Counted from the first letter of the stretch, positions 23,586 to 33,246 are shown. The stretch: 64,000 nucleotides of DNA from Paulinella micropora (GCA_009731375.1 BJOX01000101.1:497164-561163), one strand, 5' to 3'. Numbers and translations: made by a program. The notes: generated from the sequence alone by a model not told the origin.

Positions 23586-24400
23586 ATGGAATATAGGGGA
23601 GGGCGAAGTTCTAACATTTACTATGTCAATAGCAAAAATAGGATAAACGGCACGGACAGTGATTTTACACACTCCATTGATATGAAAGGGTTAGACAATC
23701 CTAGCCATTGTAAGATACTTCATATCTATGTGCCGAAGTCGTATTACTCTGTGGCAAGTCCTTACAACACTTTTATTCTGAGTGAGAATGGTAACGAGGC
23801 GGTCATTACCATACCTGAGGGCAACTACACAATGAACAACTTAAAAAATAAGCTAGCCGAAGTGCTAACCGCAGAAAGCCCCAATGACTACACATACACA
23901 ATAACAAGCAACAACACCAACACCGACCCAGAAGACGGCAAGCTATTATTTACTGTGGCAGACAATCCCATTAACATTCAACCGCGGTTTGTTTTTGACG
24001 ACGAAACTCGTATTCACGAAATTATGGGTTTGAGCGGTCCTCTACTTATTTCTTTGCTAATAATACCATTAGGTCCCCAAATGTCATAATCTTGACGGGT
24101 GAAAAAACATTGTATCTACAAAGCGACCTCGTTGGGGAAGGTGATAATCACGTGCTCCAAGAGATATACACTGCGAACGAAATCCCATTCGGCTCAGTTA
24201 TTTACGACGGAAGCGGGTCAGAGTATGGCAAAAGATTGTCTACGAGTTCAAGCAATGTGTATCGGTTTTACTTAACTGACGAAAACGACCAACCAATTAA
24301 CCTAAACGGTTTGGGTATTGTAATGACATTGTTGATTTACCGCGAGACGAATTATTTTAATTTATTTACATCATTTTTTAATCTACTCAAATCAAGGTAA
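23586..24400 (+). pseudogene. Minor capsid (penton-like) protein, frameshifted (Polinton)
   Basis: Penton-like minor capsid protein forming capsid vertices. The N-terminal part (IYYVNSKNRINGT, YVPKSYYSV, TIPEGNYTM) is typical of Polinton and virophage minor capsid proteins. The first frame stops at 24087-24089. From about 24029 the conserved reading continues in another frame through TGEKTLYLQSDLV to the stop at 24398-24400, giving a combined length of about 270 codons. The switch falls in ATGGGTTTG at 24024-24032, consistent with a one-base indel. The two halves together match the expected length, so this is a single broken gene rather than two. Confidence 0.85.
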
Positions 24401-24426
24401 TTAATTAATTTTTTTTCTCATATTAA

Positions 24427-24440
24427 AATATATAGCGACC
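24427..24440 (+). promoter_or_regulatory. Promoter-like TATAGCGACC motif, MCP
   Basis: AAAATATATAGCGACC lies about 25 bp upstream of the MCP ATG, a variant of the TATAGGAACC motif seen upstream of other late-type genes. Confidence 0.45.
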
Positions 24441-24463
24441 TTTTAAAAAATCACTTACACAAA

Positions 24464-26038
24464 ATGCCCACACAACACGGAGGCGAATTAGACTTTTCTA
24501 AAACTGACTACATCAGTGCTTCTTATCGTTTGAATAAGCTTAACCCACGAGAAAGCAGTAATGGAAATGTCACTATTACCTCTGCGGGAGGACAAGAAAG
24601 CACATTTGACCTTATTAGTCGCCCATTTAACTTGGCTAGGTCAGTTCTGAGTTTTACTTACACTATCCCAGACACGGATACTAAATACAACAAGGCTTAT
24701 ATGGATTGCCTTGCTCCTATTAGACAAATTCAACTTCAAACCCGTAGCGGAGTTTATCTGTGCGATTTGAACTATGTTGGAAATATTACAAAGATGATTT
24801 GGAAGCCCGAGACTTCGCTTAAAGACTTTCTCGCACTTGAAAACCACGATGTCGGCACTGGTGCTGGCTGTATGCTCCAAAAGTGTAATGCTGACAGTAG
24901 GGCGGAAACTGGATTTGATAATCTTGTTCTTGCTGGTCAGGCTGCTAGTGCTGCGACTGTGGCTGGTAGCATTGACACTGATGCTCACCTTCGTGCGACA
25001 TTGAATGTTTATGGAAATGCTATTGCTAGTGCTATCGGCCCTCCTTCAACTAATGCCCGCCGTCATAATGATGCTCTCATAGCGGCTGGAACTGGAACTT
25101 CACTACCCGTTAATGTGCCTTACAATGAGGCGAAGTATTTTACTGCTGGTGCTTTGGGTAATGGTGCTGGTGCTGGTGATATGGCTATTAAAATCAAGCT
25201 TAATCTTGGTATGCTTTACAACACTATTTTCGCCCTTGATAAAACTTTTATGTTTCCTGAGATTTTGACGATGCGAATTGTCTGGAACGGCTCTGCGAAG
25301 ATTTATTATTCTGGTGCTGACCCGCTAAGTCCTGGAGGTGGTGCTAACATTGCTGCTGGTGCTGAGGATGTTGCTGTTAGCAATCTTAACTTGTTTCTTG
25401 CTGTTGAGCAGAACCCTGGTGTTATTCAATCTATTCAAAGCCAGATTGCGGGCGGTGGTATGAGTTTTGATATTGATTACCCCTATGTGTATAAAAATAC
25501 TATTGGAACTGCTAGCGATGGTAAAGCGACTGAAAACCAAAACATTATTATGCGATTTGACCGCGGGCACGGGCAGAGGTTGAAGAAGATTTATCACAGT
25601 GTGTTTCATTCTGTTGAAAGTGTAAATACCGCTTATGACAATGATGTAAATGATGAGCGGTCTGCTACTGGCGGTGTTGTTGCCGATGCTAAGCGAAAGG
25701 TTGTCTCATTCTACACTACCCTTGATGGAGCAAGACAGGAAGAATTTGATGTATCAGTGGCTAACCTTGAAGACTATATGATTATGAAGCCGAGGTTGGA
25801 GGGTAGTGCCTTGATGAATTCTAATGTGTATTAATACAACTGGGTTTATGCTAATTGCTGGGACAACAACCGCCCTCTGTGGAGCAAGGACCAGAACGAG
25901 ATTAGCGGACTTGACTTAACTCAGGAACGGCGATGGGAGTTTATTGGAACCTGCCGAAACAAAGTCCATTCTCACTACACTCTGGCTATTACTCAGCGAA
26001 CTGTGAGTGTGAAGGAAAATGTAATTACTATTTCATAG
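24464..26038 (+). pseudogene. Major capsid protein, double jelly-roll, in-frame TAA (Polinton)
   Basis: Major capsid protein that would form the trimeric capsomers. The frame runs 524 codons to the TAG at 26036-26038 but is cut by an in-frame TAA at 25832-25834 (codon 457). Before it: SASYRLNKLNP, SRPFNLARSVLSFTY and AEDVAVSNLNLFLAVEQNP. After it, in the same frame: YNWVYANCWDNNRPLW and RRWEFIGTCRN, which have the composition of an MCP C-terminus. The assignment rests on length, predicted beta content, position after the minor capsid gene and the Polinton context. The lost 67 codons would remove part of the second jelly-roll, so this copy should not make a normal capsid unless the stop is read through or is an assembly error. 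Confidence 0.85.
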
Positions 26039-26055
26039 GGGTCTTCGCCCCCTAT
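26035..26055. terminator. Hairpin overlapping the MCP terminal stop
   Basis: Arms ATAGGGG and CCCCTAT around a TCTTCGC loop. The TAG at 26036-26038 is inside the 5' arm. Confidence 0.7.
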
Positions 26056-26127
26056 ACAACCTACGGTCGTGGACAGTAACCCCCACCGCGGAAGTAATAT
26101 TAAAAATTTAATTTATTTTTTTCTTAG

Positions 26128-26140
26128 AATATAGGAACTC
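26128..26140 (+). promoter_or_regulatory. Promoter-like GAATATAGGAACTC motif
   Basis: Upstream of the 26194 gene, after a T-rich stretch; same core as at 21355 and 15454. Confidence 0.5.
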
Positions 26141-26162
26141 GCACAAAACATTTTTTGAGGTT

Positions 26163-26192
26163 GTAGGAGGTTTTTTGTAAAAAAGCTCCTAC
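26163..26192 (+). promoter_or_regulatory. Start-abutting hairpin, 26194 gene
   Basis: Arms GTAGGAG and CTCCTAC plus pairing T and A runs, ending one base before the ATG. Nearly identical to 23554-23584. Confidence 0.75.
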
Positions 26193-26193
26193 T

Positions 26194-27447
26194 ATGACCA
26201 CTCACCAGAGAAATTTAGTCGCCCAAAATCCAGACGACGACTTCGTAAATGTCAAAGTCGGGTATGATGGGCACGTTGAAACCAACAATATGAAAACCGC
26301 CTTTGGTGAAGCATTAACCAGCTCATTAACACCAGTATTACAGGAAATCTTTCCCTACACAGTTAATACACGGATATGGACGAAAACAGAAACAAAGGCG
26401 TCCGTTTCATTTGATACGAATATGGCTAAATTAGAAACAGAAGGAAAGACTAATGCTAATGCTGTATTGACGAGCAAAAAAAGAATAAAATACAGAACGG
26501 GTATGGGCGTCCTGTGTCGCTTTACGGCCTTATGGGAAACAGATGAAACCAAAGGTTATCGTTCATTTATTGGAATAGGAGAAAGTGATGGCAACAACGG
26601 TTTCTATTTTTGGAAAGATAATGAGGACGGAATGCTCATTCTTCATTCCATAGCAGGAGTTGACGACTTCACACCACAAGCAGACTGGGATGACCCTTGT
26701 GATGGAACAGGAGATATGCCCGATCTAGACTGGAAGAAGGGAAATGTATTTCAAATTCAATTTCAATACTTAGGCTTTGGTGCTATAAGGTTTTCAATTG
26801 AGAACCCAGAGACTGGCGAATTTCAATTAATACACACTATTAAATATGCGAATGCTCATACGGGAGTTAGTCTGAGGAATACGACTTTACCATTCTCCGC
26901 TAATGTATCTAATTATGCTGTGGGTGATGGTGTCCAAATTCTAAAAACTGCTAGTGTCGGTTTGTTTGTTGAAGGCACCAACACTATTAATTCAAGCATA
27001 TCAAACGAAGCGGAAGGAAATAAGGCGGCGAACATCACTGAAAGCCCAATTCTCAGCATAAAAAATAAAGCAACTTTTGGTGGTGTTGCGACCAATTATT
27101 CAATAGTTTATCCAACTCTCGTGAGTATATCAAACGAAGACAATAAAGTCAATATAGTGCGAATTGTGAAAACGACTGGAACACTTACGGGTGAGAACTT
27201 TGCGGATATTGATTCTAAAACTTCAATCGTATCAAAGGACACCAGTGCGACTGCCCTAGGTGGTGCCACTATAACGGATGTCATCCTTAAACTTTATGTT
27301 AATTCAACATCCAGTCAACTTGTTGACCTGCGAACTTACGACATACAACTCGCTCCTGGCGAAAATCTAACATTTTTACAAAAGGCTATCTCTAATAATA
27401 GTGGAGGAAATGTAAGTGTCATAGTTAATTTTATTGAAGATCACTGA
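26194..27447 (+). CDS. Putative virion structural protein, concanavalin-like fold (Polinton)
   Basis: 417 residues, intact. The middle part (RTGMGVLCRFTALWE, GIGESDGNNGFYFW, FQIQFQYLGFGAIRFSIEN, IHTIKYANAHTG) resembles a lectin-like beta-sandwich found in some phage structural proteins. The C-terminal part is Ser/Thr/Asn-rich beta sequence. It shares promoter and hairpin leader with the minor capsid gene, implying joint late expression. It could be a spike or second attachment protein. The fold assignment is from pattern memory and needs a structure search. Confidence 0.65.
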   Translation: MTTHQRNLVAQNPDDDFVNVKVGYDGHVETNNMKTAFGEALTSSLTPVLQEIFPYTVNTRIWTKTETKASVSFDTNMAKLETEGKTNANAVLTSKKRIKYRTGMGVLCRFTALWETDETKGYRSFIGIGESDGNNGFYFWKDNEDGMLILHSIAGVDDFTPQADWDDPCDGTGDMPDLDWKKGNVFQIQFQYLGFGAIRFSIENPETGEFQLIHTIKYANAHTGVSLRNTTLPFSANVSNYAVGDGVQILKTASVGLFVEGTNTINSSISNEAEGNKAANITESPILSIKNKATFGGVATNYSIVYPTLVSISNEDNKVNIVRIVKTTGTLTGENFADIDSKTSIVSKDTSATALGGATITDVILKLYVNSTSSQLVDLRTYDIQLAPGENLTFLQKAISNNSGGNVSVIVNFIEDH

Positions 27448-27470
27448 AGCAAAAAAAAAATACAAACACT

Positions 27471-27746
27471 TTACAAATACTTTTTCAATTCATCTTTATT
27501 ACGACACCACGGCTGACGAACTAACCATTCAATGTATGGCTTATCAATCTTCGCGATGTCTTCTATTTTTTTGCCCTTATATTTCCCGAAATGAAATGTG
27601 TCTTTTGGTTGTGAATTTCTCTTTTCTTCAATCGCTTTTATTTCGTCGTGGATTACATTTTTAACATCGGCGAGAGAAAATGATTTCTTTTCGCTTTCAA
27701 TTGAGAGTTTTTCAAACTTCTCGCACAGTCTCGTAAGGGTGGTCAT
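27471..27746 (-). CDS. Small nuclease-associated domain protein (DUF3820-like)
   Basis: 91 residues, ATG at 27746. An N-terminal helical part is followed by FHFGKYKGKKIEDIA and YIEWLVRQPW, the signature of a small domain (F-G-K-Y-K-G-K ... Y-x-x-W) that occurs alone or beside exonuclease domains in phages and large DNA viruses. It converges on the 26194 gene with a 23-bp spacer. A DNA-processing role is inferred. No catalytic residues are evident. Confidence 0.65.
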   Translation of the reverse strand: MTTLTRLCEKFEKLSIESEKKSFSLADVKNVIHDEIKAIEEKRNSQPKDTFHFGKYKGKKIEDIAKIDKPYIEWLVRQPWCRNKDELKKYL

Positions 27747-27804
27747 AGTAGGGCTGTATATATAGGGTAATATAAAAAAATAAAAAATAAATAATTAATA
27801 TAGC

Positions 27805-28609
27805 ATGAGTGATTGGATAAAGTTCGTTAAGGCTTACTCCGCTAAGCATAACATAAGCTACAAGGAGGCATTGAAAAAGGCTGGTAAAGAATACAGGAAA
27901 CAGAAGGGAGGCAGTGCGGAGTTGTCTGAGGATGTCTATTTGTCTTCGTCAGATAGAAAGGGTGCTGACGGATGGAAACCAGTCGCCAGCAAAGAAAAAT
28001 CAACAGTGTATGAAAAAAGATGGTAAAGCTATTGTAGCATTTAGGGGAAGTGCGGATAAAAGGGACTTGCTGACCGATGTCGCATTTGTAAAGGGAGTAT
28101 TGAAAAGGACCCCGAGACATAAAGAAGAGCAGAAGTTGGTTAATAAAGTCATAAAGAAATATGGAAAGGATAATGTAGAGTTGACGGGTCATTCACTAGG
28201 TGGCGCAATAGCAAAAGACTTAAGCAGACAGACGGGGATAAAGGCTACAACATATAATAAAGGTAGTAGCACGAGGGACTTCATTGAAGGAGTAATTGAC
28301 AGAGTGGCTGTGAAAGTTAATCCAAAAGGTAAAAGGGCGAAGACTGCGAAGCTGACCACGAACTACCGAACCGCATTTGACCCCGTATCGTTAATGGGTG
28401 CTACGGCTGTAAATACTAAGTTAGTGAAACCAAAAAAAGGAATTCATACAATCAGGAGCTTCAAAGGTAGGGGCAAAAATGCAAAAAAAATAAATTTTTC
28501 TTTTTATTGCTTTTTTCGTTCAATAACCGAATGGTCTAGTTTCAATCGCATTGTCTACAATACCTATAATATTTCTTTTGGTGTAAGTAAAGCTGAATAT
28601 TTTTTCTAA
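27805..28609 (+). pseudogene. Class 3 lipase, frameshifted (Polinton)
   Basis: Alpha/beta-hydrolase lipase, possibly for membrane penetration or lipid breakdown. The frame from the ATG at 27805 (basic helix YKEALKKAGKEYRKQKGG, then a domain start) stops at 28024-28026. The rest continues in another frame from about 28019, so a shift in the A run at 28013-28018 is likely. The second part has VAFRGSADKRDLLTD, the nucleophile elbow TGHSLGGA (Ser at 28193-28195), the candidate acid FDPVSLMG and the candidate His in GIHTIRSF, which is a complete triad. The C-terminus after an A run near 28480 is uncertain and overlaps the end of the polymerase gene. Confidence 0.82.
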
Positions 28610-31600
28610 GTATTCACTCGTTATTTTTTTCTGTTGTTTATCTCTTGTTATCTTGCTGTTCTCTACTATAACAACTTTACCTGATTTTTCAATTCGTTTA
28701 GCAATCAATTTTTCTTCCTGAGTCTTAAGCAACTCTAACAATTCATTCTTGCCGTTCTCAATAAGGTCTTTGTTTTTAATTCCAAGTCCGCAACTAATGA
28801 CACTTAACATATTTGGTAAATTTAATGATTTATTGTTTTCATAATTCATACTAAAGCCTTTGACTTTCATACTTGCTTTGCCGTTATCCAATACATATCC
28901 ATAACACCTTGGCCCGCCTCCGATAAAGGTCGTAATCTTTGCTCCGTGTAGTTCGTCCGTCCATTCGCCTAACAACTTACCCGTTTTCACATCTGTTTCT
29001 CCTTTCGTTAAGTCTGTCGTGTATATGACACTGTCTGTATCGTGGTATAGAACTCTGTTGTCTAGCTTGTCCATCATCTCATATAGTCTAATCCTCGCGT
29101 GGCAGGTCGTAAATAAAGCAACTACAATATTTGTTTTTACGGGGTCGCTTACCGCATCCTGTTTAAGGTCATAACTCGCTTCTATTATTTTGTCGTTAAT
29201 AATGTTTATGTTTATGTTATCAACTGACTTATCGTTCATTAACTTGTATCAGGTATCTTTATCTTTTATCATTTTGTTTTTAGTTTTGTTTTGCTTTTCA
29301 CCAAACTTACCCCACAGGCTATTCAAGCACAACTTAGCAACCGCTCGCCTTCCGGGGTTTTCTTCTATTTTGTTTTCATCCATCTTAATACCCATCTTGA
29401 CTTCCATACTGTCAATGTAGTTTCTTTTTTGTTCCTGTGTAATACAGCCATCAGGATATCCGCTTGACTCTTGTTTAACCTTTAAGAAAGTTTTTATGTA
29501 ATCTTTGAACAGGCTACTGCTCTGCTCCTTCCAGTGCCATACCTCATATACCTTAATTAGCTTGTAGCCTTTGTCTAAGGCCTTGTAGATTTCAGGAGTT
29601 GCCCAAGTGCCTGTTATTGCTCGCTCGTTATCGGTGTGCTTACATTCGGTTTTCTGTTCAGTCATTCCGCACTTGTCGCATAAGTAATACATAAGCTTAC
29701 CTCTATCCGCCTTAGGTAAAACGGGGTGTAGTAATTTTCTAGGCGGTAGCATCTTAACCTTAGACACTCCGAAATATTCTCTGTTTATGATTTTGTTTCT
29801 CATAGACAGTTGGTCGTCATCGTTGTTTGGTCGTATGATTTCGTGGTGCCCGCTAGGGTAAAGGTCGTAAAACATAACGGTCGGATACAGAGAGCATATG
29901 TCAATGTATTTTGCGTATTCGCTGTCGTGCCGTGATTTCCAATACAATGTAAGAGCATCCGTTCTACCTCCAAACATTGCTTCTCGCGGGTTAAGTCCTT
30001 CCTGTTCAGTAATTCGTTCATTAGTATCTTCCGCTAGGCTTTCACTCGTTTTCATTAATCTCCATTCACATTCCCAGATAATTACTAGTTTGCTGACTTG
30101 TTTGCTTAGTTCCTTTTCTCGTCTCATTGTTGCCTTGTATAGTTCGCCCATCGTCTTGTCCTTCTTAGTATTAATTGTATTACCATTAAAGCACCTTGGA
30201 CATCCGTGCCAGAGACATCCGTGAAATTCGTAAGCGGTTTTAGTCTTTTCATCCCAGCCATCTACGTAAATAGTTGAGTCGCCAATACGAAACATCTTTT
30301 CACCTCCATTGAATGCGTGTTTGATATCCGTTTGGTCTAGCCTGCTTCTATAAGCTATCCATTCAACACAGGCCCGAGAGGTTATCCTGTTTTGCTTTTC
30401 CGCCTTCAACACAGCAATTGAATTCTCTGGCATAAACTTAGCACGATACAAAGCCATAACACAACTCGCAATAGTTGTATATTGAAACGGGTCAATACCG
30501 AATTCTAAAAACTGCTTTCTAAAATCCATACAACCCCTTCTCAGAATATCAACATCGCTATGACAGTATTCAGCGATTTCCTTCTGCATATCAAATGTGT
30601 TGTTTCTTTGGCTTTCATACCATTCTAAGAATTCCGCTCTTTTCTTATCTTTCATCGTGTCGTAGCCGTAGTGCTTCTTATGAGGCATAACACCAACATA
30701 ATTTTTATTCTTGTCTGTGTTGAAGTAGTGAGGGAAGAAGCCTTTTTTAAGTTCGTTCAATCCGAATGTCTTAGGAAAATCGGCCAACGGCATCGTGAGG
30801 AAACTCAAACTATCAATGAAGCGGTATTTCTTCAAAGTCATCATCATTATCTTACCGCCTTGATATATGACGAATGGTGCTTGTCCGTTATCCACTAACA
30901 ATTTAAGAATAAACTGACAATCATATCCGCGACTGTTATGAGCAATAAATGTAAAGCCGTTGTGCTTAGATTCAAAAGCCGACTTACAGAAATCATCAAT
31001 GTTCTTATGAATGACGAGTGTTTCCTTCGCATCAAAATACTGGCTTTCCGAGTGATTAACAATGTGTTCGCCCGTGTCCTGTGTAGCTTCAAAGTCAAAG
31101 AATATGTATTTCTCTGAAAAAGGTAATATGTCTTTCTTCACGATTTCACATTGGTGTTCCAGTGGTTTCAGTTCCTTACAATTACGGCATTTCGCATAAC
31201 CGCACTTGTGCTCATCCTTCTTCCTGTAATTAAGTCCGCACGAAAGACATTTTGCTTTGATATCGCAATTCGTCCTCTTGTGGTTGTTGAAGCAGGCCGT
31301 ATTTGGAAACTTTCTATTACACGAATAGCAATCAGTCCAATTGCTTCTATCGTTAATACCCTTATAGTCTTTGGTTTCGCAGATATTACATTTAGATTCG
31401 CAGGCGTGCCTTTCCATATAGCCCCTTAAACATAACTCACAGAAATTCTTTTTACTTACCATAGACTTCATATTAGTTATGGCATCGTAGTGGTTCTCTG
31501 TCTTAAGTATGTAAAGGTTCGTAAGTCGCTCGCCTTTCTCGTCCTTTAAGTCTGTGTCATAAACAATCTTGTCAGGAAATTCAACAATAACCAGATTGTA

Positions 31601-31714
31601 TTTAATGTGGATAGCAAATGTATTAATTTCAGGAATACCACACACATCCTGAATGACTTTTGCTTCTTCGTGTAGTTTCAAAGCCATCTCCTCCTGTATC
31701 TTTCTGCCTTTCAT
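28520..31714 (-). pseudogene. Protein-primed DNA polymerase B, in-frame TGA (Polinton)
   Basis: Would replicate the linear genome from a terminal-protein primer. One frame of about 1065 codons from the ATG at 31714, cut by an in-frame TGA at 29249-29251 (codon 822). N-terminal Cys/His-rich zinc-binding region about 92-189. Exonuclease motifs: DFEA (207-210), AHNSRGYD (258-265), YCHSDVD (383-389). FHGCLWHGCPRC (497-508) is typical of Polinton polymerases. Motif A is DICSLYP (605-611); motif B KLCLNSLWGKFG (794-805); motif C HDTDS lies after the stop. Truncation at the TGA would remove motif C and abolish synthesis. The TGA could derive from CGA or TGG by one transition. It is the largest minus-strand gene, convergent with the lipase. 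Confidence 0.93.
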
Positions 31715-31882
31715 AATCTGTGAGTATTTTGTATGTTTTTCAATTTGCTTTTACTACAACAATTGCTCTGGCTAAGCATATGTTGTCTGTATTATTAATT
31801 TGAATTACTCCTCTCTTCTTATATACATCCAACTTATTAATTATTTGAAGCATCGTTCCTCCCGTCGGCATTTCAACAGATT

Positions 31883-32512
31883 TCAAAACAAACCTAAACT
31901 TATCCATATTGGTTCCCTTTTCGTCTGTATAAAGGTATTCGTTGCTTTGAAATATTGCCGCAATCTTCCTAAAACTTCGCCGACAGAAATCTCTTTAATC
32001 TTTTTCAAACCCGTAGATACTGCTCCATAGTAATCTACAAACTTGATACTTAGACTAACCATATTATTCTGTCTCTGTCTTTTGATAAAGTCGTTCAGGA
32101 TTATCTCAATAAAATTTTCTACATCTTCCATACTGAATGAAGTAAAGTTGCCTCTAATCCTAACCCAATACTGGCTTTCATTAATACCCAGCACGTGCTT
32201 CTTTCTATCTACGTGATTGATTTCGTAGTTTCCGTATCGCATTAAGTCTTTCATCCTTTCTTTTCTTTCTCTCACTTTCGCTTCAAACTGCTTTTCCTCT
32301 TTCTTTTCCTCTTTCTTTTCCTCAAAGTAAACAGCACCTCTTACTTTGTTTAAGTAATTTTGGGCTGTTGTTGTATCCACCTTATACTTCCTAGTCTTCG
32401 GTATTATATACAGCACATCTTGACCCCTGACTCTTTTGATTTCATAATTAATTTTTTGTTCCCTAAATTTGCCCAACCTATACGTCTTACCGTTGTAAGT
32501 GTGTTTCTCCAT
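31883..32512 (-). CDS. Unknown protein of about 209 residues (Polinton)
   Basis: The ATG at 32512 (MEKHTYNGKTYRLGKF) is chosen because the open frame upstream has only a TTG and because a perfect hairpin ends one base before this ATG. The protein has a small beta-rich N-terminus, a Lys/Glu helix (EEKKEEKKEEKQFEAKVRE) and a C-terminal mixed domain (YWVRIRGNFTSFSMEDVE, VSLSIKFVDYYG). Adjacent to and co-directional with PolB, so a replication accessory role (for example terminal protein) can be proposed but is not shown. Confidence 0.6.
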   Translation of the reverse strand: MEKHTYNGKTYRLGKFREQKINYEIKRVRGQDVLYIIPKTRKYKVDTTTAQNYLNKVRGAVYFEEKKEEKKEEKQFEAKVRERKERMKDLMRYGNYEINHVDRKKHVLGINESQYWVRIRGNFTSFSMEDVENFIEIILNDFIKRQRQNNMVSLSIKFVDYYGAVSTGLKKIKEISVGEVLGRLRQYFKATNTFIQTKREPIWISLGLF

Positions 32513-32513
32513 A

Positions 32514-32553
32514 GATTTTCTTTGAGAAAATCGGTTTGTTTGTTCAAACAAAC
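32514..32553 (-). promoter_or_regulatory. Two perfect hairpins before the 32512 start
   Basis: Arms GATTTTCT and AGAAAATC (32514-32532), ending one base before the minus-strand ATG, and arms GTTTGTTTG and CAAACAAAC (32534-32553) immediately upstream. Confidence 0.7.
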
Positions 32554-32637
32554 TTGTGTATATATTGGTTAACAAATTTTTTTGGAAATTAAATAATTAT
32601 CTCAATTGTCTGCCCCCGCCGTGGTCCGCCGTGTGCT

Positions 32638-32659
32638 CCCCGTGTCTATATATACGGGG
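32638..32659. terminator. GC hairpin with TATA-rich loop
   Basis: Arms CCCCGT and ACGGGG around a loop containing TATATA, between the zinc-finger gene's stop and the next minus-strand gene. It could combine an RNA end signal with a promoter. Confidence 0.45.
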
Positions 32660-32680
32660 GGCTCAATGTTTAGATGGAAA

Positions 32681-32926
32681 TTAGGGCGGGGCTGGCGGTG
32701 CTGGCTGGGCGGGCGGGGCTGGCTGGGTCGTATGAAATTTTGATTTCATATGTCTTGCTTTGCTACTCCTATTCATTTCAGCTCCGCATTCACACTTAAA
32801 AGGAGTCTTCTTCCAATTCCTTTTCTTTTCTTTTTTGATTTCTTTTGTTTCCTTATCATAATTAACTTTCCATTCATCATACTTTGGTTTTACTTTTTCA
32901 TCGTAGTATTTTTTTGCTTCTTCCAT
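32681..32926 (-). CDS. Single C2H2 zinc-finger protein (Polinton)
   Basis: 81 residues, ATG at 32926. A Lys-rich helix leads to FKCECGAEMNRSSKARHMKSKFH, a C-x-C...H-x4-H type finger seen singly in many Polinton-like and giant-virus proteins, then a Pro/Ala tail (PAPPAQPAPPAPP). Probably a nucleic-acid-binding or transcription-related protein. It is the last gene before the right terminal repeat, reading inward. Confidence 0.7.
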   Translation of the reverse strand: MEEAKKYYDEKVKPKYDEWKVNYDKETKEIKKEKKRNWKKTPFKCECGAEMNRSSKARHMKSKFHTTQPAPPAQPAPPAPP

Positions 32927-33151
32927 TGCTTGTTCTTGGTTTCTTCACTTTCCAATAGTAAAACTCTTACACATCGTTTGATTTCCTTCTCTTCATTGAA
33001 TTTTTACCATCAGTCTCTTTTCATTATTCTTTAACATAATACATCCTTTTGAAATTGTAAATCTGCGATTTGACTTTTTGTCAGTGATCTTGTTGGTCAT
33101 CCTGTCTGTGTTTTTATATTTTAACTGTATTATTTTAAATATTAAATTCTA

Positions 33152-33246
33152 TTGCCATTTTGTCCCGTCCGGGCCGGCCGGGGTGTGTCCCTGGGGGCGG
33201 GGGGTGTGTATTGAAAAAGTGTCTTGTAGTGGCAACCTATACTACT
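33152..33246 (-). repeat. Polinton right terminal inverted repeat
   Basis: 95 bp, reverse complement of 12633-12722 apart from a five-base length difference in the C/G run and one substitution. About 225 bp of gene-free AT-rich sequence (32927-33151) precedes it. Confidence 0.93.

Larger units (their letters stand above)
12633..33246. mobile_element. Endogenous Polinton/Maverick virus, 20.6 kb
   Basis: Bounded by imperfect terminal inverted repeats that begin AG, as is usual for Polintons, with a possible 6-bp target duplication (AGAGTC at 12627-12632, ATAGTC at 33247-33252, five of six matching). It encodes the diagnostic Polinton set: RVE integrase, protein-primed PolB, A32-like ATPase, adenain-like protease, and major and minor capsid proteins. 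The presence of both PolB and RVE integrase favours Polinton proper over integrase-poor Polinton-like viruses. The coding style (AT-rich, dense, short spacers) differs sharply from the flanks. The fibre, minor capsid, MCP, lipase and PolB genes are each disrupted once. Confidence 0.95.

Noticed and set aside
24092-24400. Independent 102-codon gene after the minor capsid gene
   Set aside because: Protein-like sequence continues upstream without an ATG in the same frame and completes the minor capsid protein; better read as its frameshifted second half.
12633-33246. Alternative genetic code explaining the internal stops
   Set aside because: TAA, TAG and TGA all terminate apparently intact genes in the same element and in host genes, so reassignment is not supported.
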